Source of the DNA: Larkinella terrae
Lineage (GTDB): Bacteria; Bacteroidota; Bacteroidia; Cytophagales; Spirosomataceae
Assembly: GCF_009668025.1 (NCBI RefSeq)
Contig: NZ_WJXZ01000012.1
Span: forward strand, 186,001-250,000
Direction: 5' to 3'
Length of the DNA: 64,000 nucleotides
Shown: one piece after another, positions 1-8,486 of the stretch
Position numbering within the stretch: position 1 is the first letter of the stretch
Layout: each line of letters opens with the position of its first letter
Made by a program: the position numbers and the translations under genes
Notes under the pieces: generated by a model
Database searches by the model: none
Told to the model about the DNA's origin: nothing
Seen by the model: only the letters and a program-made list of their open reading frames with translations

Positions 1-1
1 T

Positions 2-46
2 GACGAATTAAAAGACGTCTTACAAAAAATCAGTAAAAGAGAATAA
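2..46 (+). CDS. 3' end of an upstream gene (partial)
   Basis: An open frame enters from the window edge and closes at a TAA at 44-46. The last 14 residues read DELKDVLQKISKRE, a charged helix-like tail that looks like a real protein C-terminus. Too little is present to name a product. It could be a chance frame; the composition and the hairpin some 50 bp downstream are the only support. Confidence 0.35.
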   Translation, partial: DELKDVLQKISKRE

Positions 47-93
47 CGTTGAGTAAATCAGCGGCAACGCTTGCAACTTCCTGAAAAACAAAA

Positions 94-111
94 CCCCGGA
101 AAGCACCGGGG
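94..111. terminator. GC-rich hairpin, possible terminator
   Basis: CCCCGG and CCGGGG form a 6-bp stem around a 6-nt loop. The T-rich tract expected after a terminator lies on the minus-strand side (the plus strand has an A-rich tract just upstream), so it best fits transcription from right to left, although the only nearby gene end is on the plus strand. It may be a bidirectional or decayed terminator of the gene ending at 46, or the end of an unrecognised minus-strand transcript. Confidence 0.4.
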
Positions 112-377
112 CATGTAATTCTAACCTTTTTATCTATTACTTGAAAGTACGCAAGATGTCGAAAAAGTGTTGCAGTTGGTTATTTTACGGGGAATACTTT
201 ATTTTTTGCGCACATGCTTCCCTTCCAGTGCCTTCTACAGCCTCAAGTCTGCCGGAATAGAAAGGAGAACCCGGTTTTTATGGCATCCCGTCAACCGGAG
301 TCAGAAAAGCGCTTCTTCCTTTTCGGGAAGACAAAAGTCCATTCTTTACTATCCGTTTCGATAGTATATTTGGCCCG
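112..377. other. upstream gap before the first lipoprotein gene
   Basis: No convincing gene lies here; a 65-codon plus-strand frame at 167-364 looks random. Just before the next start codon, TATATTTG at 366-373 matches the Bacteroidota -7 box TAnnTTTG. If used, it would give an almost leaderless transcript for the gene at 378. I found no tRNA and no complete riboswitch. Confidence 0.4.
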
Positions 378-1490
378 ATGAAAAAATATGCTTTGCTCAG
401 CCTGCTGGCGCTGTTTTTATTGACCGAATGTAAAACCGGTCGGAACGCAACCGGAAAAACCGCTTCGGTTCTGACGGCTTCGGTTGAAACCGAAAACCTG
501 CTTTCCTGCTGCGATTTCGGCACGAAAATGCCCGACGGCAACCCGGTCTGGTGCGAAGCCTCGTCGGTTTTGTTCGATAACGGTACGGTTTTCGTCGCCA
601 ACGACAAGGACATGCCCGCCGGATTGAGCCCGGTGTTTACGAAGCCCTGGAAAACCCTGGCCGATACCACCGTCCGGCCCACGCCCCTGCTCGCGGAAAC
701 CTTTCGGACCACCCGCAAATACGAAGATTTTGCCACCAACGGCGATTATGTTTTCCTGACCACGGCGTTCGACCGCGTCAAACCGGGTTCGACGGACTGG
801 GATAGTTACAACACGATTTTGTACTGGAAAAAGGGCCAGGAAGCCAATCCGCAGGTGCTGGCTCCGCAACCCGACGCGAAAAATTCCGTGGCACTCCGCG
901 AACAACTCAGCAAAGTCTTATCGCAAAACCGCCCGGCCTATCCCAACGGAATGCCGTATTTCAAGGTGGAAGGGCTGGCCGTGATGGATTCGCTGCTGCT
1001 GCTCGGAATTCGGGAAGAAGGCGAAAAATACGACAGGTTCGACTACAGGGTTCGGATTGTAACCGTGCCGTTTTTCGTGGAAAAAACCGCCAACGGTGAG
1101 CGCCTGGCGTTGCGCAACAACTGGCGGGTGGTGGCTGATTTCGACCCTTCGACGGTCCCCGATCTTCCCAAACCGCTGGCCTTGTCGAGCATTGAATACG
1201 ACCGAAACCGCAAGCTGTTCTGGCTCCTGACCTCCATCGAAATCAATGGCCAACTCGACGCCTACCTCTGGACGGCCACGCCAGACGCCGTTCTGAACAA
1301 CCGCCCGTTTACCGTCGTCCGCGACGCGGCTGGCCAGCCGGTTCATTTCAATCACAAAGCCGAAGATCTGACGTTCGTCGACGCCAATCATTTGCTGGTC
1401 ATTCACGACGACGACCGCACCGCTACGAAAGTGGGCACGAAAACCCGCCAGCCCAATCAGGCGGCTTATACGGTTTTGAAAATCAACTGA
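378..1490 (+). CDS. putative lipoprotein of unknown function
   Basis: A 370-residue protein with a lipoprotein signal: a hydrophobic stretch ending LLTEC, with the lipid-accepting Cys at residue 18, so it should be anchored in the outer membrane or periplasmic face. The mature part has short strand-rich blocks and phrases such as KVEGLAV, LLLGIR and HKAEDLTF that recall beta-propeller proteins of the DUF3616/phytase-like type. That similarity is only an impression. The start is the ATG directly after the signal-peptide-compatible reading, with a TAnnTTTG-like box immediately upstream. Its stop overlaps the pirin gene's stop tail-to-tail by 8 bp, leaving no room for a terminator between them. 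Confidence 0.75.
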   Translation: MKKYALLSLLALFLLTECKTGRNATGKTASVLTASVETENLLSCCDFGTKMPDGNPVWCEASSVLFDNGTVFVANDKDMPAGLSPVFTKPWKTLADTTVRPTPLLAETFRTTRKYEDFATNGDYVFLTTAFDRVKPGSTDWDSYNTILYWKKGQEANPQVLAPQPDAKNSVALREQLSKVLSQNRPAYPNGMPYFKVEGLAVMDSLLLLGIREEGEKYDRFDYRVRIVTVPFFVEKTANGERLALRNNWRVVADFDPSTVPDLPKPLALSSIEYDRNRKLFWLLTSIEINGQLDAYLWTATPDAVLNNRPFTVVRDAAGQPVHFNHKAEDLTFVDANHLLVIHDDDRTATKVGTKTRQPNQAAYTVLKIN

Positions 1491-2334
1491 GGTGGCCCAT
1501 CCGCCCGCTTTGATAGTCGGAAATGGCCTGCCGGATTTCCTGTTGGGTGTTCATCACAAACGGCCCGTACGACACCACCGGTTCGTTAATCGGTACGGCC
1601 GAGCCCAGCAGAATCCGGGAATCGTCGGTGGCGCGAACGTCGATTTCATCGCCGTCATTTTCAAAAATCACCAGCGACCGGCCGCTGATTTCCTGACCGT
1701 TGACGACAATTGCGCCATTTAACAGATAAAACAGAATCGTGCGCGGAGCCTCGATCCGGCGCGTAAACGAACCACCCGCCGACAGCGAAACATTCGCCAG
1801 CTCCACATCGTAAACCGGCTGAACCGGCCCGACAACGTCGTTCCAGACGCCGGACGTAACGGCCACCGTTCCTTTTCCGTCCGCCAGTGCCACCTCCGGA
1901 ATCGCGTTTTTCTGCAAACCGACGTAATGCGGTTTTACCATCTTCAACCGGGCTGGCAGGTTGGTCCAGAGCTGGATGAGCTCGACCATGCCGCCCTGCT
2001 CCTGAAATGCCTCCGACGAACTTTCCGAATGCACCAGCCCACTGCCGGTGGTCATCCATTGAATGCCTCCGCCTTCGATGGTGCTGGCAAAACCGCTGCT
2101 ATCGCGGTGCTGCACGTCGCCCTGGTAAATAAACGTCACGGTTTCGAAGCCCCGGTGCGGGTGTGGCCCAAAAGGTAAACCGCTGTTGTGGGCCGAAAAC
2201 CGGGTTGGGCCGTGGTGGTGCAGCAGCAAAAAAGGATCGAGTTGGTCGACGCCATTGGCGGGCAACGGCTGGTACATCGTCAGCGGCCCCAATTGCTGGC
2301 CCTGCGGCTTGATAACAGTCTGAATCGTTCGCAT
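1483..2334 (-). CDS. pirin family protein
   Basis: A pirin-type bicupin of about 283 residues. The N-terminal cupin has the metal-binding phrase PHPHRGFET followed by GLVHSE, which supplies the His-x-His and His-x-Glu ligands known for iron in pirins. Family members act as cytoplasmic quercetin dioxygenases or redox-sensing regulators; which applies here cannot be read from sequence. I chose the ATG at 2334 (MRTIQTV), because the 8 extra residues from the ATG at 2358 are not family-like. The gene is divergent from the sulfatase gene and converges with the lipoprotein gene. Confidence 0.9.
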   Translation of the reverse strand: MRTIQTVIKPQGQQLGPLTMYQPLPANGVDQLDPFLLLHHHGPTRFSAHNSGLPFGPHPHRGFETVTFIYQGDVQHRDSSGFASTIEGGGIQWMTTGSGLVHSESSSEAFQEQGGMVELIQLWTNLPARLKMVKPHYVGLQKNAIPEVALADGKGTVAVTSGVWNDVVGPVQPVYDVELANVSLSAGGSFTRRIEAPRTILFYLLNGAIVVNGQEISGRSLVIFENDGDEIDVRATDDSRILLGSAVPINEPVVSYGPFVMNTQQEIRQAISDYQSGRMGHLS

Positions 2335-2404
2335 ACTGTAAAAGTAGTTAGTATCCATCTACTTTTGCTACCTTTACTGATTATTGCGACACCTCTATAA
2401 ATTC

Positions 2405-4318
2405 ATGAAAAAATGCTATAGCCTGTGGCTTCAACGGCTCGGGCTGCTGTGGCTTGCCTATACGGTTTGCCGGTTCGTTTTCTGGTATTTTAACCGTGAT
2501 GCCTTTCAACAGGCTTCGTTTCAGGAAATTGGCCGGTCGTTTCTGCTTGGCATCCGCTTCGATTGGTCGATCATTGCCCTCAGCAACATTTTCTTCACGC
2601 TCCTTTCGCTCCTGCCGCTCCGCTGGGTGGCCACAACGGTCTGGCAACGCATGCTGAAAACGGTGTATCTGGCGGTCAACCTGCCGCTGTTGCTGTTGAA
2701 TCTGATCGATGCCGAATATTACCCGTTTACGGGCCGCCGGACGATCATCAGCCTCCTGGAACTGGGGGGCGACATCACCGATCAACTACCTTCGCTGGTT
2801 ATTCATTTCTGGTATTTACTGCTCATTTTTGCGGGAATAACGTACGGTCTGGTCCGGTTTTACCCCAACCAGAAACCGCTCGAACCGTCGAATCGCGTGG
2901 CGACGTGGCCGGGCTGGGTCGGGCTGGCGTCCGCGCTGGGCTTGAGCATTATCCTCTTTCGGGGCGGTTTTCAGGAAAAACCGTTGCGCGCCAATCAGGC
3001 TTTCCGCCAGAACGACGCGGGTTTAGGCAATCTTACGCTGAATTCGTCCTTTACTTTTTTGACTTCCATCGACGCAGTCGGTACCAAACGGCTCGCGTTT
3101 TTTGCCGATCAGAAAACCGCCTGGTCGCTCATCTGTCATCCGTCGCCAGCCCCGCTTCAATTGCCCGCTCAGCCTCCGCAGAACGTCGTTGTGATTATTC
3201 TCGAAAGTTTTGCGAAAGAGTATATGGGCTACGGCAATCCGTACCGCGGCTACACGCCTTTTCTGGATTCGCTGGCACGGCAAAGCGTTTTTTTTACCAA
3301 CGGTTTTGCCAACGGCCGGGAGTCGATCATGGCGGTTCCGGCCATTACAGCGTCCATTCCGCAGCTCATGGACGAGCCTTTTATTACCTCGACCTACCAA
3401 TCGAACCGGTTTTCGGGGCTCGGTACGCTGCTGCATCGGCACGGGTATCAAACCCACTTTTTCCACGCGGCCCGCAACGGCTCGATGGGCTTCGAAGGTT
3501 TTTCACAACAGGCTGGCTTTCAAAACTATTACGGCCTGAACGAATACCCGGATTCACTCCGGGAACGGGATTTTGACGGCAACTGGGGCATTTTCGACGA
3601 GCCTTATTTACAATATGTTTCCCAACAACTGAGCCAGTCGAAACAGCCGTTCGGCGCGGTGCTTTTTACGCTCAGTTCGCATATGCCCTACACATTTCCG
3701 GCTCAACACAAAAACCGCTTTCCGAAGGGCAAATTGGAAGTTCACGAAAGTATTGGGTATGCGGATTATGCGCTGCGGGAATTTTTCAAAACCGCCCAAC
3801 AACAGCCGTGGTTCCGGCAAACCTTGTTTGTCATCACCGCCGATCATACGCAGGAAACCACCGAAACGAGTTATGCCAATCCGCTGGGGGCCTATCGCGT
3901 ACCCATCATGCTTTTCCACGCTGATCCTCAGGTTGTTCAGGCGCTTAAGCAGCAAACGGACACCGACCGGATTTGTCAGCATACGGACCTGATGCCTTCG
4001 GTTCTGCATTACCTCAATCTAAATGAAAAACCGGTGTTGCCGTTTGGGCAATCGGTTTTTGATACCGAACCCGGCGAAGCCGTTCAGTATGCGGCCGGGC
4101 GGTTTCGGCTGGTCGAAAAAGATATTTACCTGGAAATGCCGCTCGATGGCACCGGCGTTCTTTACGATTCCCGAACCTATCAGCCGATCCGGGATGAAGC
4201 CCGTCGGCAGCAACTCCAGCAGCGCCTGCAAGCCACGCTGCAAGCCTACCGGAATGGCCTGATCGACAACCGGTTTCTGGACCCGAATGCCGGTGAAAAA
4301 CCGCTCGCGTTCCGGTGA
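2405..4318 (+). CDS. LTA synthase family sulfatase / phosphoglycerol transferase
   Basis: An integral membrane enzyme of about 637 residues. The first 190 or so residues hold four to five membrane segments, and the rest is an extracytoplasmic alkaline-phosphatase-superfamily (sulfatase) domain. Visible motifs are VVVIILESFAKEYMG (metal site), NGRES (position of the Ser/Thr nucleophile) and ITADHTQE (metal ligands). Relatives transfer phosphoglycerol or phosphoethanolamine to surface glycans or lipids; in a Gram-negative the substrate is unknown, and lipoteichoic acid is not expected. The ATG at 2405 (MKKCYSLW) is preferred to the upstream one at 2384, which adds seven poor residues. A short hairpin terminator follows. 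Confidence 0.88.
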   Translation: MKKCYSLWLQRLGLLWLAYTVCRFVFWYFNRDAFQQASFQEIGRSFLLGIRFDWSIIALSNIFFTLLSLLPLRWVATTVWQRMLKTVYLAVNLPLLLLNLIDAEYYPFTGRRTIISLLELGGDITDQLPSLVIHFWYLLLIFAGITYGLVRFYPNQKPLEPSNRVATWPGWVGLASALGLSIILFRGGFQEKPLRANQAFRQNDAGLGNLTLNSSFTFLTSIDAVGTKRLAFFADQKTAWSLICHPSPAPLQLPAQPPQNVVVIILESFAKEYMGYGNPYRGYTPFLDSLARQSVFFTNGFANGRESIMAVPAITASIPQLMDEPFITSTYQSNRFSGLGTLLHRHGYQTHFFHAARNGSMGFEGFSQQAGFQNYYGLNEYPDSLRERDFDGNWGIFDEPYLQYVSQQLSQSKQPFGAVLFTLSSHMPYTFPAQHKNRFPKGKLEVHESIGYADYALREFFKTAQQQPWFRQTLFVITADHTQETTETSYANPLGAYRVPIMLFHADPQVVQALKQQTDTDRICQHTDLMPSVLHYLNLNEKPVLPFGQSVFDTEPGEAVQYAAGRFRLVEKDIYLEMPLDGTGVLYDSRTYQPIRDEARRQQLQQRLQATLQAYRNGLIDNRFLDPNAGEKPLAFR

Positions 4319-4319
4319 T

Positions 4320-4341
4320 CGTTCCTTTGGAACGTAATTTT
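4320..4341 (+). terminator. short intrinsic terminator
   Basis: CGTTCC-TTT-GGAACG (4320-4334) makes a 6-bp stem directly after the sulfatase stop and is followed by TAATTTTTG. It separates that gene from the convergent murI gene. Short but well placed. Confidence 0.55.
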
Positions 4342-4401
4342 TGTAACAAGCGGAAAATGAGTAGAGTAGTTATTTGCTAAGGCGGTTTTGATACTCATCC
4401 C

Positions 4402-5238
4402 TTACAACGCCAACCGCTCCGCCCGCACCGGATCGCCCCAGAATAAACCGGCTTTCTGCTCAAATTCTTCCGCCGAATCAGTCGTGTAAAATTTCAAGCT
4501 CTGGCCTTTGCTACACTGAGCGTCGATTTCAGGATGGCGATGGAGGTAATCCTCCAGACTGTTGGCGACAATCTCGCCCTGCCCCAGAATGGTGCGATTG
4601 CCGGGGAGGAATTGCCGGATTTTGGGCAGCAGCAGCGGATAATGCGTGCAGGCCAGCAAAACCGTATCGATCTCCGGCGACTGATTCAGCAGCCGGTCGA
4701 GGTGTTTTTGGACGAAATAATCCGCCCCGGGGTCCGTGTGTTCGCCATTTTCGACCAGCGGCACCCACATCGGACACGCTTCCTGGTATACGTTCAGGTT
4801 CGGGAAAAACTTTTCGATTTCGACCACGTACGATTCCGAGGTCACGGTTCCGCGCGTGGCCAGAATCCCGATATGACCGGTTTTGGAGTAATTTCCAATC
4901 ACTTCCGTCGTGGGCCGGATGACGCCTAAAACCCGGCGATCGGGCGCAATGCGGTGCAAATCGAGTTGCTGAATATTGCGTAAGGCCTTGGCAGAAGCCG
5001 TGTTACAGGCCAGCACGACCAACCGGCAACCCATCGCGAACAGGTGCTGAACGCACTCCAGGGTGTAATGATAAACCGTGTCGAACGAACGCGTTCCGTA
5101 GGGCGTGCGGGCGTTGTCGCCCAGATAGACGTAATCATACTGCGGCAATTGCCGGACAATCGATTTCAAAACCGTCAGACCGCCATAACCGGAATCGAAG
5201 ACGCCAATGGGCTGGTAACTATTCTTCCCGCTGTTCAC
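4402..5238 (-). CDS. murI: glutamate racemase
   Basis: A cytoplasmic enzyme of 278 residues that makes D-glutamate for peptidoglycan. The family pattern is complete: IGVFDSGYGGLTVL near residues 11-24, the first catalytic cysteine in VVLACNTAS (Cys78) and the second in LLACTHYPLL near residue 200. The start is a GTG at 5236-5238, placed one base after the stop of the DUF1330 gene, so translation is probably coupled to it. The length is normal for MurI. Confidence 0.97.
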   Translation of the reverse strand: MNSGKNSYQPIGVFDSGYGGLTVLKSIVRQLPQYDYVYLGDNARTPYGTRSFDTVYHYTLECVQHLFAMGCRLVVLACNTASAKALRNIQQLDLHRIAPDRRVLGVIRPTTEVIGNYSKTGHIGILATRGTVTSESYVVEIEKFFPNLNVYQEACPMWVPLVENGEHTDPGADYFVQKHLDRLLNQSPEIDTVLLACTHYPLLLPKIRQFLPGNRTILGQGEIVANSLEDYLHRHPEIDAQCSKGQSLKFYTTDSAEEFEQKAGLFWGDPVRAERLAL

Positions 5239-5239
5239 G

Positions 5240-5545
5240 TCAGGATAGCTGTTCGCCCTTGATCAACAATACCTTAGCGATGGACTGGTTTTTCAGGGGC
5301 ATATGCTGTAGCCGCTCCGGATCGTCGCGATACGCTTCAAAATCCGCCATCGTCGGAAAAGTAACCAGATGGACTTCGTACGGATACCCCATAGCCGTGG
5401 CCACTACCGCCGGTTTGAGCGGGCGAACCCGGTACAGTAATTCGCCCCGATGGCGTTGCAAAAGGGGCAAAACGCGATCTTCAAACGAGTGAAAAACCGC
5501 TTCCTGCCCTTCATTTACAAATAAAATCTGCGTGAAATACAACAT
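5240..5545 (-). CDS. DUF1330 family protein
   Basis: A small ferredoxin-like alpha/beta barrel protein, 101 residues from the ATG at 5545 (MLYFTQILFVNEG); the upstream frame to 5572 adds nine residues that do not look coding. Phrases such as FHSFEDRVLPLL, YRVRPLKP and FEAYRDDPERL fit the dimeric DUF1330/NIPSNAP-like group, whose function is undefined. It sits one base upstream of murI on the same strand and is most likely its operon partner. Confidence 0.8.
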   Translation of the reverse strand: MLYFTQILFVNEGQEAVFHSFEDRVLPLLQRHRGELLYRVRPLKPAVVATAMGYPYEVHLVTFPTMADFEAYRDDPERLQHMPLKNQSIAKVLLIKGEQLS

Positions 5546-5590
5546 GGTACGTCCGTCAAAATCCGGGCGCAAAGATAGGGATTGATCCCG

Positions 5591-6637
5591 TTACTTCTGC
5601 ACGCTGGTGTCGGTGGTAGCCGTTGCCGTGGTGGCCGCTTCTTTTTGTTTGGCCTGCTCTTTGGCCCGGCGACGGAAAAAACCGCGCAGCAGGAAGTTGT
5701 GCTGCAGGGCTTCCAGGTTTTCGTCGAGCTTGTAGCTGCTGCTTTCCACGTTCCGGATCGTATTTTTCAGGTTTTTGTTCACGGCCTGGTCGTTGAGCAG
5801 AATGCCAATGGCGTTATCGCTGCTGTTGAGCTTGTCGCTCGCCTTTTTAATGTTTTCGGTGGCATCAACCGCCGTGCTCGATACCTGCCGCAACCGCGCC
5901 GATGACACGCGCAAGTCGTGGAAAATAACCGTGTCGGACACCAGGTCGTTTGCCAGCGTTCCTTTGGTGTTCAGTTTGCCCGCATACTGATTCAATGAAC
6001 TCGAAATTTGAGTCAGCGATTTCGTTGCCTGAGCCGCCCCGCTCGAAGCCGCCTGCAAATTGGCAACGGTATTTTTGAAGCGATCGGCCAGCGTCGAATC
6101 CCGCAAAACCGCCCCCGCAACGCCTTTTCCTTTCAATACTTCGTCCAGAATATTTTTGGCGTCGGTGGTCACCCGGAGCAGGTTGTTGTTATTTTTCTGC
6201 AAAGTCGCCATGATTTCGTCGGTATTTAAAGCCGCTTTGGCGTGCAGAATATCGCCGTCTTCCACGGTGGCAGCCTGCACACTTCCCCCAACGATTTCCA
6301 CGATTTTATTACCGATTAACCCGTCGGTGCTCAGGGCCGCCAGAGCATCCTTGCGGATATACTGCTGCACCGACTCTTCGATGTTCATGGTGACTTCGAC
6401 CTGCGAGTTGCCGTAGAACTGGATCTTGCGAACAGTCCCGATTTTCACGCCGGAAAACCAGACATTTGCTCCGGCCTGTAATCCGCCTACATTATCGAAA
6501 ATGGCGTTTACCCGGATGCTTTTCACAAACCGTTTCTGTTGTCCGCCCAGCACCATGATTCCGGTAACCAGAATGACAATGCCAATAAAGACAAAAATAC
6601 CGACGGTTATGGCTCGTTTATTTTCAGCAGCTTTCAT
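5591..6637 (-). CDS. MCE/MlaD family lipid-transport protein
   Basis: A 348-residue protein with one N-terminal membrane anchor (about residues 9-31) and an MCE domain (about 36-115: FDNVGGLQAGANVWFSGVKIG, then GLIGNKIVEI). A long helical part follows and the C-terminus is rich in Lys, Ala and Thr. MlaD-type proteins form hexameric rings that ferry phospholipids between inner and outer membranes. It is the last gene of a permease-ATPase-MCE operon, 51 bp after the ATPase gene. The long helical tail resembles the needle-forming helices of larger MCE proteins. The transport direction is not known. Confidence 0.92.
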   Translation of the reverse strand: MKAAENKRAITVGIFVFIGIVILVTGIMVLGGQQKRFVKSIRVNAIFDNVGGLQAGANVWFSGVKIGTVRKIQFYGNSQVEVTMNIEESVQQYIRKDALAALSTDGLIGNKIVEIVGGSVQAATVEDGDILHAKAALNTDEIMATLQKNNNNLLRVTTDAKNILDEVLKGKGVAGAVLRDSTLADRFKNTVANLQAASSGAAQATKSLTQISSSLNQYAGKLNTKGTLANDLVSDTVIFHDLRVSSARLRQVSSTAVDATENIKKASDKLNSSDNAIGILLNDQAVNKNLKNTIRNVESSSYKLDENLEALQHNFLLRGFFRRRAKEQAKQKEAATTATATTDTSVQK

Positions 6638-6688
6638 TTAATGGCTATTTTGAGGTATGGATTTCTGATCTATTGGTTAGCTAAATCC

Positions 6689-7465
6689 TTAATTTACAAA
6701 GTTGTACTCATAGAACTGTTTTGCGCGCTCATCGTTCGAATCTTCGAAAACTTCGTCGAATGTGCCCTGCCGTTCAAACCGCCCGTCGAGCAACATTGCA
6801 ATGCGGTCGCCGACGGTTTTGGCGCAGGTCAAATCGTGGGTAATGATGATCGAAGACGTATTATGGCGCTCCTGAACTTCGTTGATCAGGTGGTTGATTT
6901 CATTGGACGTGATCGGGTCCAGCCCGGCCGTTGGCTCATCGTAGAGCATAATTTCCGGTTTCAGAATCAGCGTTCGGGCAATTCCGATCCGCTTTCGCTG
7001 CCCGCCCGACAGCTCCGACGGCATCTGGTTGATGGTCTGGCTGAGTCCTACGTCGGCCAGGGCTTCCTCAACGGCTTTGTCGATGTCGGCGCGACTCAGG
7101 TTCCGGACGTTGCGAATCAGCGGAAACTCCAGATTCTCGCGAACGGTCATGCTGTCGTACAGGGCGCTGTTCTGAAACGAAAAGCCCAGTTTCAGCCGCA
7201 GAGCGTCCAGTTCCCGCTTATTCAGTTGACGAACGTCTTCGCCCAGCACCGTAACCGAACCCTGATCCGGCTCCAGCAAACCGGCAATAATCTTAATCAG
7301 AACGGACTTTCCCGTTCCCGAACGGCCTAAAACCACCAGGTTTTCACCCTGATACAGATCCAGATCGACGCCCCGCAATACGTGCAGATCGCCAAACGAT
7401 ATTTTCAGGTCGCGGATGGTGATAACGGCTTCTTTCGGGCCTTTGACCGGTTTTTTCGGATTCAT
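6689..7465 (-). CDS. ABC transporter ATPase, MlaF type
   Basis: A 258-residue ABC ATPase with Walker A GRSGTGKS at residues 47-54, signature LSGGQRKRI, Walker B IMLYDEPTAGLD and a switch histidine in IIITHD. The GRSGTGKS and EPTAGLDP phrasing is typical of MlaF/Ttg2A ATPases that drive lipid transport between membranes. It begins 3 bp after the permease stop and precedes the MCE gene, so all three parts of the inner-membrane lipid machine lie in one operon. Confidence 0.95.
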   Translation of the reverse strand: MNPKKPVKGPKEAVITIRDLKISFGDLHVLRGVDLDLYQGENLVVLGRSGTGKSVLIKIIAGLLEPDQGSVTVLGEDVRQLNKRELDALRLKLGFSFQNSALYDSMTVRENLEFPLIRNVRNLSRADIDKAVEEALADVGLSQTINQMPSELSGGQRKRIGIARTLILKPEIMLYDEPTAGLDPITSNEINHLINEVQERHNTSSIIITHDLTCAKTVGDRIAMLLDGRFERQGTFDEVFEDSNDERAKQFYEYNFVN

Positions 7466-7468
7466 ACG

Positions 7469-8284
7469 TTAGGCAGCGCGAATGGCATTTATGACTTGGA
7501 GGAAGAGAAGTTCTTCGATAAAAACCAGAAACATGGAGGTCACCACGGACGCATTGGCCGCCTTGCCGACCCCTTCGGTTCCTTTCGACGAATTATAGCC
7601 TTTATAACAGCCGACAATGCCAATCGTAAACCCGAAAATAATCGATTTAATGACGGTTGAATTAATATCCAGAAAGGTGATCGAGCTGAAAAACGTCTCG
7701 ATGAAGGACATGAAGCTGGTTTTTTCGTTCTGAGCTACGTTCACGTAAGAACCCAGGACGCCCAGAAAAACGAAGAACATGGCAAGCGTCGGAATCATGA
7801 ACGTGGTGGCAATGACGCGCGACACCACCAGAAATTTGAACGGGTTGGTGCCCGAAACTTCCATGGCCTCGATCTGCTCCGTGACGCGCATGGAACCCAG
7901 CTCCGCGCCGATGTTGGAACCCACCCGGCCCGACGCAATCAGGGCCGTAACGAGTGGGGCCAGCGCCCGAACCAGCGCAATGGAAATCAGCGACGGCAAC
8001 CAGGACGTGGCCCCGAACGTCGCCAGCGACGGCCGCGACTGGTTGGTGAAAACGATGCCCGTGATAAAACCGGTCAGCGAAATCAGCGGCAGGGAGCGCA
8101 CCCCCACTTCGTAACATTGCCGGACGATTTCCTTCCATTCGTAGGGCGGCATAAAAACTTCTTTGAAAAACTGCGCGACAAACGACGCAACGTCGCTGAG
8201 GGCCAGAAAAATGCGGTCGAGCCGCCGGGAAATGACCGGTTTTTCGGTCGTTTCAGTAGATGAAGAAGTCGAGCTGGCTTGCAT
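7469..8284 (-). CDS. MlaE family ABC permease
   Basis: A 271-residue membrane protein of the MlaE/YrbE family with about five to six hydrophobic segments and the conserved block GRVGSNIGAELGSMRVTEQI, followed by EAMEVSGTNPFKFL. It forms the membrane core that works with the downstream ATPase and MCE protein. It is the first gene of the operon. Its upstream gap, shared with a divergent ceramidase-domain gene, contains a heptad-phased inverted repeat. Confidence 0.94.
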   Translation of the reverse strand: MQASSTSSSTETTEKPVISRRLDRIFLALSDVASFVAQFFKEVFMPPYEWKEIVRQCYEVGVRSLPLISLTGFITGIVFTNQSRPSLATFGATSWLPSLISIALVRALAPLVTALIASGRVGSNIGAELGSMRVTEQIEAMEVSGTNPFKFLVVSRVIATTFMIPTLAMFFVFLGVLGSYVNVAQNEKTSFMSFIETFFSSITFLDINSTVIKSIIFGFTIGIVGCYKGYNSSKGTEGVGKAANASVVTSMFLVFIEELLFLQVINAIRAA

Positions 8285-8320
8285 TATAAAAATGAATGGT
8301 ATCAGGCAAAATGGGCATAC

Positions 8321-8424
8321 GTTTTTTAATTTACCATTTACAGTTTCAATCGTACTAAACTCATAATCAGAACGATACCTTAAATCCGCAAACCATATAC
8401 GCTAAACCGTAAACGATAAACTAA
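8321..8424. repeat. heptad-phased inverted repeat in a divergent promoter region
   Basis: The left arm has TTT at 8323, 8330, 8337 and 8344, exactly 7 bp apart. The right arm has AAAC at 8390, 8404, 8411 and 8418, again multiples of 7. The arms are imperfect reverse complements. The element lies between the divergent mlaE-type and ceramidase-domain genes, so it cannot be a terminator for either. Confidence 0.7.
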
Positions 8425-8486
8425 TACTATTAACTTGATTTGACGATACAAGGTTAGATTTTGTTAGTTTTGGTCAACGAAAAATC

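Noticed and set aside
150-265. Partial likeness to a cobalamin riboswitch (GGGGAAT, CAGTGCC and a late AGTCTGCCGG stretch)
   Set aside because: The B12-box core and most conserved loops are missing or out of order, spacing is far too short, and the downstream gene gives no link to cobalamin.
2563-3576. 337-codon frame inside the sulfatase gene
   Set aside because: Same strand but different frame from a gene with membrane segments and sulfatase motifs; the product is Arg/Ser-rich noise.
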